The position numbers and the translations under genes are program-made. 14,944 nucleotides of DNA, taken from positions 1 through 14,944 of the forward strand of contig CALRFC010000014.1 of assembly GCA_943356395.1 (NCBI GenBank), in the 5' to 3' direction. Positions 6,051 through 11,458 of this stretch are shown piece after piece. This DNA is from Candidatus Nomurabacteria bacterium. Lineage in GTDB: Bacteria > Patescibacteriota > Minisyncoccia > Phycocordibacterales > UBA9973. Position 1 is the stretch's first letter; each line of letters begins with the position of its first letter. Under the pieces are notes generated by a model. The model was given only the letters and a program-made list of their open reading frames with translations. It was not told the DNA's origin and did not search any database.

Positions 6051-7424
6051 ATGGAGATGATGCGGCGCAACAATTCCAATAGCAATCAAAAAAGCGCGAC
6101 AGAGAGAAGCGCGCTTTTCCTCTCGACATTACTCATCGTCGGTCTTTTCGGCCTATCAGCTTTCGCATACGCGGAAACCGCCGAAGAATTACAACAGAAG
6201 ATCGGCGAGAAGAATGATGCCATAAACCAGCTCGAAAACGAGATCAAAACATATCAGACGGAACTCGACTCGATCGGCAAAGACACGCAAACGCTCCAAG
6301 GCGCGATCAATGCGCTCGATATTTCGCGTCGGAAACTTCTCGCCGAACTCAAAGTGACCGGAGAGAAAATCAAGAATGTCGAAAAGAAAATCGGAACGCT
6401 TTCTTCGGAGATAACGACGAAAGACGGCGAACTCTCCGGAAACCGCGATGCGCTCGCAAACAGCATCCGTCATATCGATATCTTGGAAGACAAATCCCTG
6501 CTCGTCTTGATGCTCGAGAAGGGAAGCATGAACGACACATGGCAGGATATAGATTCTCTCCGGACGCTCAATAAGGGAATAAAAGATCATTCGGATACCG
6601 TGCGCGGGATCCGGCAGGTGCTTGTCGTGTCGAAGACCGAGCAGGAAAAAGCCCGCGCCGAACTCCTTTCCTTGAAGAGCGAGCTCTCCGATCAGAAAAA
6701 GATCATCGATCAGAATACGCGCGACAAAGCCGAGCTTCTCGCCGAGACGAAGAACAAAGAATCCAATTACAAAAAAATTCTCTCCGACAAAGTCGCGCTC
6801 AAAAGCGCGTATGAGAGGGAAGTGCAGGATTACGAATCGCATCTGCAATACATTTTAAACCCCAATCTCTTGCCGAAAATCGGATCTTCTCCGCTCTATT
6901 GGCCGCTTGATAACCCCTACATCACCCAGCTTTTCGGGCGCACGAGCTCGTCGGGGCGGCTCTACGCTTCCGGATCGCATTCGGGCGTCGATTTTCGCGC
7001 ATCTGTCGGCACGCCGGTTTTTGCGATGGCATCCGGAACGGTTCTCGGTACGGGCGATACCGACAGCACATGCCGCGGGGCGTCGTTCGGAAAATGGGTT
7101 TATGTGAAATTCGACAATGGGCTCGGCGCGACATACGGGCATCTTTCGCTCATCAAGGCGTATTCCGGAGAACGCGTCGGCGTCGGCGATCTTCTGGCGT
7201 ATAGCGGACAATCCGGACATGTCACGGGTCCGCATCTTCATATTTCGGTTTATGACGCTTCCGCCGTGCGTATCGAAGCCAAGCCGAGCATAAGCTGTAG
7301 AGGCAGAGTCTTGACCCAGCCGCTCGCGCCGACCGCCGCGTACCTCGATCCGATCCTCTATCTTCCGCGCGCCACGGCAAGCATGATGAAATACGGCGCG
7401 GGAGCGGTCAGTTCGCTCGATTAG
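6051..7424 (+). CDS. secreted coiled-coil M23 (LytM) peptidase / EnvC-like murein hydrolase factor
   Basis: The protein has 457 residues from ATG 6051; the ATGs at 6057 and 6060 are alternatives. An N-terminal signal or anchor (residues 20-41, ending AFAYA before ETAEEL) is followed by a long coiled coil (about 42-265) and a LytM domain. The zinc ligands are intact: SHSGVDF (H310, D314), YGHLSL (H364) and GPHLHISV (H395, H397), so it may be an active endopeptidase rather than a degenerate EnvC-type activator. Coiled-coil/M23 proteins of this plan cut or regulate cutting of peptide cross-links during division. The gene starts one base after gltX ends, without a Shine-Dalgarno. The late cysteines in STCRG and ISCRG could form a disulfide in the LytM domain. 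Confidence 0.93.
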   Translation: MEMMRRNNSNSNQKSATERSALFLSTLLIVGLFGLSAFAYAETAEELQQKIGEKNDAINQLENEIKTYQTELDSIGKDTQTLQGAINALDISRRKLLAELKVTGEKIKNVEKKIGTLSSEITTKDGELSGNRDALANSIRHIDILEDKSLLVLMLEKGSMNDTWQDIDSLRTLNKGIKDHSDTVRGIRQVLVVSKTEQEKARAELLSLKSELSDQKKIIDQNTRDKAELLAETKNKESNYKKILSDKVALKSAYEREVQDYESHLQYILNPNLLPKIGSSPLYWPLDNPYITQLFGRTSSSGRLYASGSHSGVDFRASVGTPVFAMASGTVLGTGDTDSTCRGASFGKWVYVKFDNGLGATYGHLSLIKAYSGERVGVGDLLAYSGQSGHVTGPHLHISVYDASAVRIEAKPSISCRGRVLTQPLAPTAAYLDPILYLPRATASMMKYGAGAVSSLD

Positions 7425-7429
7425 ACTGT

Positions 7430-7456
7430 CACTTGGTATTCGGAGTACTAAGTTGG
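7430..7456. repeat. small hairpin after the M23 gene, related in outline to the 41-bp repeat
   Basis: ACTTGGTA (7431-7438) and TACTAAGT (7446-7453) can pair over 8 bp with one G-U. The outline CACTTGG-N13-AAGTTGG matches the minus strand of the 41-bp repeat copies (same ends, same 13-base interior length), but the interior differs. No U-tract follows, so it is not a good terminator. Confidence 0.4.
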
Positions 7457-7460
7457 GCGT

Positions 7461-7489
7461 TTGTGGAAATATGAGATATAGGATACAAT
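7461..7489 (+). promoter_or_regulatory. promoter of the cold-shock gene
   Basis: TTGTGG (7461-7466), a 17-base spacer and TACAAT (7484-7489). The expected start near 7496 gives a leader of about 47 bases, far longer than at the near-leaderless genes. The leader can fold AGAAAC (7499-7504) on GTTTCT (7513-7518). Confidence 0.6.
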
Positions 7490-7542
7490 TCACGGTACAG
7501 AAACAAAGTCGAGTTTCTCAATATAAAAGCAAAAAAAATCAT

Positions 7543-7746
7543 ATGAACACAGGAACAATCAAGAGTCTCGTTCAGGATCGGAAATTCGGCTTCATCGCTC
7601 GCGAAGGCGAAGCGAAGGACCTTTTCTTCCACTCGACGAAATTGAACGGAGTGGCGTTTGAAGATTTGAAGGAAGGCGATGCAGTTTCTTTCGAAATCGT
7701 TCAAGGCGAAAAAGGTCCGGCTGCAGAAAATGTACAGCGCGCATAA
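7543..7746 (+). CDS. cold-shock domain protein (CspA family)
   Basis: A 67-residue single cold-shock domain, MNTGTIKSLVQDRKFGFIAREG onward, with RNP1-like RKFGFIAR (13-20) and RNP2-like DLFFHST (26-32), ending PAAENVQRA. Such OB-fold proteins bind single-stranded RNA and DNA and act as RNA chaperones. ATG 7543 is chosen because it gives the canonical family N-terminus; the in-frame extension upstream (from 7453) overlaps the promoter. The leader is A-rich without a Shine-Dalgarno. A strong terminator follows 16 bases after the stop, so it is a single-gene transcript. Confidence 0.95.
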   Translation: MNTGTIKSLVQDRKFGFIAREGEAKDLFFHSTKLNGVAFEDLKEGDAVSFEIVQGEKGPAAENVQRA

Positions 7747-7761
7747 TGTGCCGTTAAAAAT

Positions 7762-7783
7762 ATCCCGATAGTCGGGATTTTTT
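7762..7783 (+). terminator. intrinsic terminator of the cold-shock gene
   Basis: ATCCCGA (7762-7768) and TCGGGAT (7772-7778) form a 7-bp stem with a 3-base loop followed by a T-tract to 7783. Confidence 0.88.
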
Positions 7784-7789
7784 AATGAG

Positions 7790-7798
7790 TGGTATACT
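7790..7798 (+). promoter_or_regulatory. extended -10 promoter of the 22-residue lysine-rich ORF
   Basis: TGG-TATACT directly follows the cold-shock terminator and lies 28 bases before the ATG at 7827. The expected leader is about 22 bases. No Shine-Dalgarno is visible. Confidence 0.55.
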
Positions 7799-7826
7799 AA
7801 AAGCATTACTCATAAGACAAAAATAT

Positions 7827-7895
7827 ATGGCAAAAGGAATGTCACACAAGAAAGAAGCAAAGAAGCCGAAAAAGGCAAAACCGTCGGGGAAGTAG
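7827..7895 (+). CDS. 22-residue lysine-rich small protein
   Basis: ATG 7827 to TAG 7893-7895 encodes MAKGMSHKKEAKKPKKAK followed by PSGK. It has nine lysines and a MAKG start with a KKExKKPKK run. I recall short proteins of this style annotated as hypothetical in other bacteria, but cannot confirm a family. Support for a real gene comes from its own extended -10 box upstream, placement after a terminator, and a second promoter just downstream for the SWIB gene. The basic composition would suit binding RNA, ribosomes or DNA, but that is conjecture. Confidence 0.6.
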   Translation: MAKGMSHKKEAKKPKKAKPSGK

Positions 7896-7930
7896 CTTGC
7901 ACTGGATAACTGTGTTGAATGAACAAAAAA

Positions 7931-7939
7931 TGGTATACT
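7931..7939 (+). promoter_or_regulatory. extended -10 promoter of the SWIB gene
   Basis: TGG-TATACT, the same nine bases as at 7790-7798, lies 48 bases before the ATG at 7988. The expected leader is about 42 bases, AT-rich, without a Shine-Dalgarno. Confidence 0.55.
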
Positions 7940-7987
7940 AGGCATTGGAAGCATTTATTATTAGCTGTTTAATTTATTTTTAAATAT

Positions 7988-8239
7988 ATGGCAGGAAAAA
8001 ACTCCGCGTTTATGAAGCCGATGAATGTGAGTCCGGAACTCGCCGCTGTGGTGGGGAAGGGACCGATGGCGAGAACTGAAGTCGTCAAAGCGCTTTGGGT
8101 CTACATCAAGAAGAACAATCTTCAGGATCAGAAGAACAAGCGCAACATCAATGCCGACGCGAATCTGAAAAAAGTCTTCGGCAAAGACATGGTAAACATG
8201 TTTGAGATGACGAAGCTTATTGGCCCGCATCTTTCATAA
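7988..8239 (+). CDS. SWIB/MDM2-domain protein
   Basis: This 83-residue protein is essentially one SWIB domain: FMKPMNVSPELAAVVGKGP, then MARTEVVKALWVYIKKNNL, then QDQKNKRNINADANLKKVFG, and MFEMTKLIGPHL at the end. The RTEVVKxLWxYIKxxxLQD core is diagnostic. SWIB domains occur in eukaryotic chromatin remodellers and, in bacteria, in Chlamydiae (alone or fused to topoisomerase I) and as small free-standing proteins in other lineages including CPR; the bacterial role is not established, with DNA or nucleoid association the usual suggestion. It has its own promoter and is followed 12 bases later by a 40-bp perfect palindrome. Confidence 0.93.
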   Translation: MAGKNSAFMKPMNVSPELAAVVGKGPMARTEVVKALWVYIKKNNLQDQKNKRNINADANLKKVFGKDMVNMFEMTKLIGPHLS

Positions 8240-8251
8240 GAAATTGACGAA

Positions 8252-8291
8252 ATCAAAATCCATTGTCTAATATTAGACAATGGATTTTGAT
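8252..8291. repeat. 40-bp perfect palindrome between the SWIB and three-TM genes
   Basis: Two 20-base arms with no spacer are exactly complementary; the centre reads GTCTAAT|ATTAGAC. As RNA it would form a long hairpin after the SWIB stop codon. Only GATATTG follows it, not a U-tract. The right arm supplies the -35 of the next gene. Confidence 0.95.
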
Positions 8292-8304
8292 ATTGTACAA
8301 TATC
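8274..8304 (+). promoter_or_regulatory. promoter of the three-TM gene, with -10 inside a 16-bp palindrome
   Basis: TAGACA (8274-8279, 5/6 match to TTGACA), a 16-base spacer and TACAAT (8296-8301), 6 bases before ATG 8308, so leaderless. The -10 lies in the perfect 16-bp palindrome GATATTGTACAATATC (8289-8304), which overlaps the end of the 40-bp palindrome and is placed like an operator. Confidence 0.6.
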
Positions 8305-8307
8305 TGT

Positions 8308-8745
8308 ATGGAAAATGAGAAAGATTTCAATACCGAGCACTACTTCAAGCAGTCCGAATACAAACAGCGCGTATCGCATTTCTTGGACAACTGGATCATG
8401 ACCGCATCCCTAGGATCGTTCGGACTCTCTTTCGCTTTCATCAAGAGCATGGCAAGCCCCATACGCGCGCTCTGGCTCATCGAGACGGCGTGGGTCGCGT
8501 TCGTGCTTTCGACCGTCACGATCATCGCGACCTGCGTCCTTGTGATCGATCATTACGATCAAAGCCAGGAAAAGATGATGGATGATCCGTCGTATAACCG
8601 CAAAAAAGATCCGAGAATGAAGCGACAGAGCCGATTCATCCTGTATATGAACAAATTCGGGCTCTCCGTATTTGTCGTGGGAATAATCTGCGCGCTTGTT
8701 TTTGCGATTTTGAATTTGAATATGCAGTTATGGATTAGTAGCTAG
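8308..8745 (+). CDS. small membrane protein with three predicted TM segments, function unknown
   Basis: This 145-residue protein starts MENEKDFNTEHYFKQSEYK. It has a hydrophilic N-terminus of about 28 residues, a first hydrophobic segment (IMTASLGSFGLSFAFI), a second (AWVAFVLSTVTIIATCVLVI), a charged cytoplasmic-type loop (DQSQEKMMDD... RKKDPRMKRQ) and a third segment close to the C-terminus (FGLSVFVVGIICALVFAIL). I do not recognise the family. The ATG at 8308 is chosen over an in-frame start inside the palindrome at 8263, because the -10 box lies 6 bases before 8308. The stop overlaps TAG/AGCTAG word repeats, and two perfect palindromes follow. Confidence 0.75.
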   Translation: MENEKDFNTEHYFKQSEYKQRVSHFLDNWIMTASLGSFGLSFAFIKSMASPIRALWLIETAWVAFVLSTVTIIATCVLVIDHYDQSQEKMMDDPSYNRKKDPRMKRQSRFILYMNKFGLSVFVVGIICALVFAILNLNMQLWISS

Positions 8746-8792
8746 TAGCTAGGGAGCTAGGTGAAGTTTAAGATAAACGGAAATAGCGAGGA

Positions 8793-8837
8793 GGAATCAT
8801 TGTCCGACATTTTACTAAAATGTCGGACAATGATTCC
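8793..8837. repeat. 45-bp perfect palindrome (22-base arms, 1-base centre)
   Basis: Left arm 8793-8814, single C at 8815, right arm 8816-8837. The left arm contains ATTGTCCGAC (8799-8808), which recurs at 8892-8901. No U-tract follows on either strand. It lies between the convergent three-TM and CAP genes. Confidence 0.95.
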
Positions 8838-8838
8838 A

Positions 8839-8889
8839 ATCTTTCCCGACTATTAAATCCTTCTAAAGGATTTAATAGTCGGGAAAGAT
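8839..8889. repeat. 51-bp perfect palindrome (24-base arms, 3-base loop)
   Basis: Left arm 8839-8862, loop CTA, right arm 8866-8889, one base after the preceding palindrome. The arm contains CCCGACTATTAAATCC. Just after it, ATTGTCCGACTATATA (from 8892) combines words of both palindromes. No U-tract follows. Confidence 0.95.
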
Positions 8890-8909
8890 ATATTGTCCGA
8901 CTATATATT

Positions 8910-8944
8910 CATTTCGAAAACCGCTCTCCCCTTTGCTCGAAATG
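8910..8944. repeat. short inverted repeat before the CAP gene 3' end
   Basis: CATTTCGA (8910-8917) and TCGAAATG (8937-8944) are complementary over 8 bp around a 19-base pyrimidine-rich loop. It lies 23 bases from the CAP stop codon on the minus strand. Function unclear; weak as a terminator. Confidence 0.5.
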
Positions 8945-8967
8945 CGAAATTACGAGTATCCGACCAA

Positions 8968-9882
8968 TCAGCTTTTTTGTATGCACGCGTTGAAATCATG
9001 GACTTCCCCATTATATTTTTCGATAAGATTTTTCGTATCCGCGGCAAGAGAATTATAAACAGGAATCTTGGAATTATATTCATCGATCAAATCTTGGTAT
9101 TCTTTGCTTGCCGACGACGCGGCGTCTATTTTGGCCCGAAGCGCGCTCAATTCCCCGCTCATTGAGTCGAGCTTGATTTTTTGGGCTTCGATTCGTATCT
9201 TGATGTTCGTTTCAACTACTGGACAGAGCGACAGGGGCCGCCCGAAATGCTGTACCGCCATCCAAACTTTTTGCCCATTGAATGTTCCTTCCATCACATA
9301 TACTCCGATTTCCGTATATTTTGAATTGAGGATGTTCGCACGATGTCCGGGGCTCGCCATCCATGCGGCGACGACGCCGGCACTGCCGTCGAAATTTCCC
9401 ATCGCGAGATTTTCGCCGATCGTGATGTACTCGTAGCCGACTTTTTTGCCGAGATCCGCGACGCCGACGCCCGACGGCGAGATGTGCTCGAAATATTGTT
9501 TCGCGAACATGTCTCGCACCTTTATCTGCGCGGATTCGGACAATTTGGAATTCTTTTCTAGCGCCGGAAGCCCGTTTTTTCTCCGTTCGGAATTGGTGAG
9601 AGCGATTATCTCATCACTGTTCAAATCGTATGATGCGCTGTTCGTTCCCAGAAATCTATCGAGCGCGCTGTGGAGCGGGCCCGGAGTGTTCACTTCTTTC
9701 TTTGGCACGGGCTCCGCGACCGCCTCGCTTTTTATTTCCGGTGCGCCGGATTGCGTCTTACTCTCTTCCCCTGCGGTAAAACGATTGTATACATTTTTTA
9801 CCGCTTGCAATGCGTCGTGCCGCACGAAATACACCGTCACGACGACAAAGACGAGCATTAAGATTGATTGAAGGACGCGCAT
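8968..9882 (-). CDS. membrane-anchored or secreted CAP (SCP/PR1) domain protein with C-terminal coiled coil
   Basis: This 304-residue protein has an N-terminal hydrophobic anchor (about 5-20), a low-complexity linker (about 36-72, rich in E, P, K, S), a CAP domain (about 88-217) and a charged C-terminal helix region (225-300). CAP landmarks are the NSERRKNGLPAL helix, YFEHISPSG (H133), IGENLAMG (E157), AAWMASPGHRANILNSKYTEIGV (H180) and VWMAVQHFG. Bacterial CAP proteins are extracellular; some are linked to cell-wall or lipid functions, but an enzymatic role is not settled. The C-terminal coiled coil is not part of the CAP fold, and C220 and C300 bracket it, so a disulfide could close it into a loop. 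No Shine-Dalgarno; a TATAAC box lies 12 bases before the start. Confidence 0.92.
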   Translation of the reverse strand: MRVLQSILMLVFVVVTVYFVRHDALQAVKNVYNRFTAGEESKTQSGAPEIKSEAVAEPVPKKEVNTPGPLHSALDRFLGTNSASYDLNSDEIIALTNSERRKNGLPALEKNSKLSESAQIKVRDMFAKQYFEHISPSGVGVADLGKKVGYEYITIGENLAMGNFDGSAGVVAAWMASPGHRANILNSKYTEIGVYVMEGTFNGQKVWMAVQHFGRPLSLCPVVETNIKIRIEAQKIKLDSMSGELSALRAKIDAASSASKEYQDLIDEYNSKIPVYNSLAADTKNLIEKYNGEVHDFNACIQKS

Positions 9883-9894
9883 AAAGTTGTAGAT

Positions 9895-9900
9895 GTTATA
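9895..9900 (-). promoter_or_regulatory. probable -10 box of the CAP gene
   Basis: On the minus strand TATAAC (5/6 match) lies 12 bases before ATG 9882, predicting a leader of about 5 bases. No clear -35. Confidence 0.4.
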
Positions 9901-9959
9901 TTTGTTCTAGTGTTCTAAATGTTTTGTTTAATTCTGCGTTTTCTACTTTCTATTTTTTA

Positions 9960-10000
9960 CCCGCCCGAACGACTGAAGTATTGTCGTCCAGTCGGGCGGG
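9960..10000. repeat. GC-rich hairpin between the Ada-like and CAP genes
   Basis: CCCGCCCG (9960-9967) and CGGGCGGG (9993-10000) pair over 8 bp, with ACTG/CAGT adding an inner stem past a bulge. It lies 17 bases after the stop of the Ada-like gene. Read in that direction the arm is followed by TAAAAAATAG rather than a U-tract, so it is not a standard terminator. The rest of 9883-10016 is T/C-rich with no other feature seen beyond the CAP -10 box. Confidence 0.65.
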
Positions 10001-10016
10001 CTAACTATTTACTGAT

Positions 10017-10424
10017 TTATTTACACACGCTTGATAACGCATATCCCGCCGCTTCCGCCGCGCTCGGTGTATCGAAATAGACGGTATTTTCCGGCTTTAT
10101 CCGCTTCGCGCCGCTGCAGCCGACCGGATAATACTTCGTGCCATTTTTTGAAGCCACATACGCGCCGGAATCGCTCGTCTGCGACGATCCTGTCGTGCCG
10201 TTTTGAATCTGCGAAGATTCTTGAGAAGCGTTTCCGGACGGAAAATTTTGAATCGCGCCGACAATCTTCACTTGGTCGTCTTTCGCATCGGATTTTGACA
10301 TTCGTCCGAGAAAAAAGCTCCCCGTACAAGCCAGTATGACGACTCCGATTACGAGGATATCGCGGCCGTTTTCCGTCGCCGCCAAAGACTTGATTTTGGA
10401 AACGATTTGCCGTATAGTGTCCAT
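10017..10424 (-). CDS. single-pass membrane protein with Ada-like zinc-site domain
   Basis: This 135-residue protein has a cytoplasmic N-terminus of about 20 residues, one TM segment (about 22-40), a Ser/Gln/Gly-rich linker (60-87) and a C-terminal domain GAYVASKNGTKYYPVGCSGAKR continuing to AAGYALSSVC. This resembles the metal-binding domain of Ada as found fused to membrane anchors in CPR proteins (KYYxxxCxxAKRIKxEN, then a turn with EAxxAGY). Only two cysteines (C103, C134) remain of the four in Ada, so zinc binding is doubtful and a disulfide is an alternative. The role is unknown. It has its own promoter divergent from rpmA and a near-leaderless start. Confidence 0.8.
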   Translation of the reverse strand: MDTIRQIVSKIKSLAATENGRDILVIGVVILACTGSFFLGRMSKSDAKDDQVKIVGAIQNFPSGNASQESSQIQNGTTGSSQTSDSGAYVASKNGTKYYPVGCSGAKRIKPENTVYFDTPSAAEAAGYALSSVCK

Positions 10425-10432
10425 ACGAGGAA

Positions 10433-10461
10433 ATTATACGGCATAAGCATCTTAGTTCCAA
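10433..10461 (-). promoter_or_regulatory. promoter of the Ada-like membrane protein gene
   Basis: On the minus strand TTGGAA (10461-10456), a 17-base spacer and a perfect TATAAT (10438-10433). The -10 box ends 8 bases before the ATG at 10424, giving a leader of 0-2 bases. Confidence 0.75.
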
Positions 10462-10489
10462 GTATTTTTCCTTCTTTCTGTTCCCTCCT

Positions 10490-10495
10490 TACTAT
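10490..10495 (+). promoter_or_regulatory. weak -10 candidate for rpmA
   Basis: TACTAT lies 17 bases before the ATG, inside a pyrimidine-rich stretch (10462-10506) of words such as TTCC and TTCACTTTCCACT. No -35 or Shine-Dalgarno is visible, so the assignment is tentative. Confidence 0.3.
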
Positions 10496-10512
10496 TCACT
10501 TTCCACTAGTAT

Positions 10513-10785
10513 ATGGCACATAAAGCAGCCCAGGGCTCAACGAAAAATGTTCGCGATTCACAGCCGAAATACCTCGGCGTCAAGCTCTATGCCGGAGAAA
10601 AGGCCAAAGCCGGAGGAGTCATTGTCCGCCAGCGCGGCACGAAGATCCTCGCCGGAGCCAATGTCCGCATCGGTCGCGACCACACCCTTTTTGCGACGAA
10701 AGAAGGAATCGTGCACTTCACTTCCAAAAGAAAAAACAATTTCGACGGCAGTACCAAAACGCTGAAAGTTGCGAATGTGAAATAA
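10513..10785 (+). CDS. rpmA: 50S ribosomal protein bL27
   Basis: bL27 is a large-subunit protein whose N-terminal tail reaches toward the peptidyl transferase centre. The 90-residue sequence begins MAHKAAQGSTKNVRDSQPKY and continues with LGVKLYAGEKAKAGGVIVRQ RGTKILAGANVRIGRDHTLFA, all characteristic. It starts directly at MAHK, without the cleaved N-terminal extension seen in Firmicutes. rplU (bL21), its usual neighbour, is absent from the window, so it stands as a single gene. It has no Shine-Dalgarno. A strong terminator follows 22 bases after the stop. Confidence 0.98.
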   Translation: MAHKAAQGSTKNVRDSQPKYLGVKLYAGEKAKAGGVIVRQRGTKILAGANVRIGRDHTLFATKEGIVHFTSKRKNNFDGSTKTLKVANVK

Positions 10786-10806
10786 ATAAAATAAAGTCTT
10801 TTAAAT

Positions 10807-10840
10807 AAAAAATCCGCTCAATTCGATGAGCGGATTTTTT
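10807..10840 (+). terminator. intrinsic terminator of rpmA
   Basis: AAAAAATCCGCTCA (10807-10820) and TGAGCGGATTTTTT (10827-10840) form a 14-bp perfect stem with a 6-base loop. The T-run is part of the stem and also the start of the next palindrome. Confidence 0.9.
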
Positions 10841-10886
10841 AAATGTAATAATAACCCGCTATAGCGGGTTATTATTACATTTAAAA
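10837..10886. repeat. 50-bp perfect palindrome after the rpmA terminator
   Basis: Two 25-base arms with no spacer, centre CCCGCTA|TAGCGGG. The first four T are shared with the terminator stem, so the terminator and the palindrome are alternative folds. A partial copy TAGCGGCGG follows at 10887-10895. Confidence 0.95.
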
Positions 10887-10902
10887 TAGCGGCGGTTTTT
10901 TA

Positions 10903-10944
10903 AAATCTAACTTTAATCTACGATCGTAGATTAAAGTTAGATTT
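10903..10944. repeat. 42-bp perfect palindrome overlapping the 3' end of the serine hydrolase gene
   Basis: Two 21-base arms with no spacer, centre TCTACGA|TCGTAGA. The right arm contains the stop codon (10937-10939) of the minus-strand serine hydrolase reading frame. Read on the minus strand the arm is followed by TTTAAAAAACC, not a proper U-tract. Confidence 0.95.
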
Positions 10945-11449
10945 GATTTTCCATATATTCGAATACGACTTTCGCCAGTTTTTCCATCGGGAATCTTTTG
11001 GCCGGATTCAGCTGTTTGTTCATGGTAAATACCACCGCGACATACTCGCTGTTCTTTCCCGTCACCACTCCGGCATCGTGCGACCAGCGGATCACCGCCC
11101 ACCCTTTCGTAAAAACTGTCTTCAGTAATCTCCCGATATTTTTTATGTAATCGAACGCGAAACCGGCTTTTTTGTAATACGAAGAATACAGCGGCAGATA
11201 CAGATTGTTTTCCAGAAACCCGCCCTTCCGATAAAAGAAAACATAATCAGCGATAGACAATCCCTTTCTCCCCTCTCGGTTCCACTTCAGCATGTATTCT
11301 TTCAATTTTCGCGAAACAAAAGGACTTGCCAACCTCTCTTTTTCAATCAGATAGAAGAATTCCGCGACATGCCGAGCGCACGATTTCGTCGTTTCAGAAA
11401 ATCTATATCGCAGATCCTCTTTCGATCTGTCGAGGAATTTTCTGGTCAC
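10937..11449 (-). CDS. C-terminal fragment of the serine hydrolase
   Basis: This frame continues in phase after the UAG; a GTG at 11449-11447, nine bases past the stop, is the nearest alternative start and gives 170 residues (VTRKFLDRSKEDL onward). It contains the helical and beta-strand region ending WAVIRWSHDAGVVTG and VAVVFTMNK, typical of the C-terminal half of class A beta-lactamase-like proteins. No Shine-Dalgarno precedes the GTG; reinitiation after the UAG is conceivable. Confidence 0.6.
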   Translation of the reverse strand: MTRKFLDRSKEDLRYRFSETTKSCARHVAEFFYLIEKERLASPFVSRKLKEYMLKWNREGRKGLSIADYVFFYRKGGFLENNLYLPLYSSYYKKAGFAFDYIKNIGRLLKTVFTKGWAVIRWSHDAGVVTGKNSEYVAVVFTMNKQLNPAKRFPMEKLAKVVFEYMENQI

Positions 11450-11458
11450 ATCGGAGCC

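Noticed and set aside
8731..8760. TAGTAGCTAGTAGCTAGGGAGCTAGG as a tandem repeat locus
   Set aside because: Very short and overlapping the stop codon region; noted as word-like sequence but not supported as a separate functional feature.
8746..8967. CRISPR-like array in the palindrome region
   Set aside because: The palindromes differ in sequence and there are no regular repeat-spacer units.
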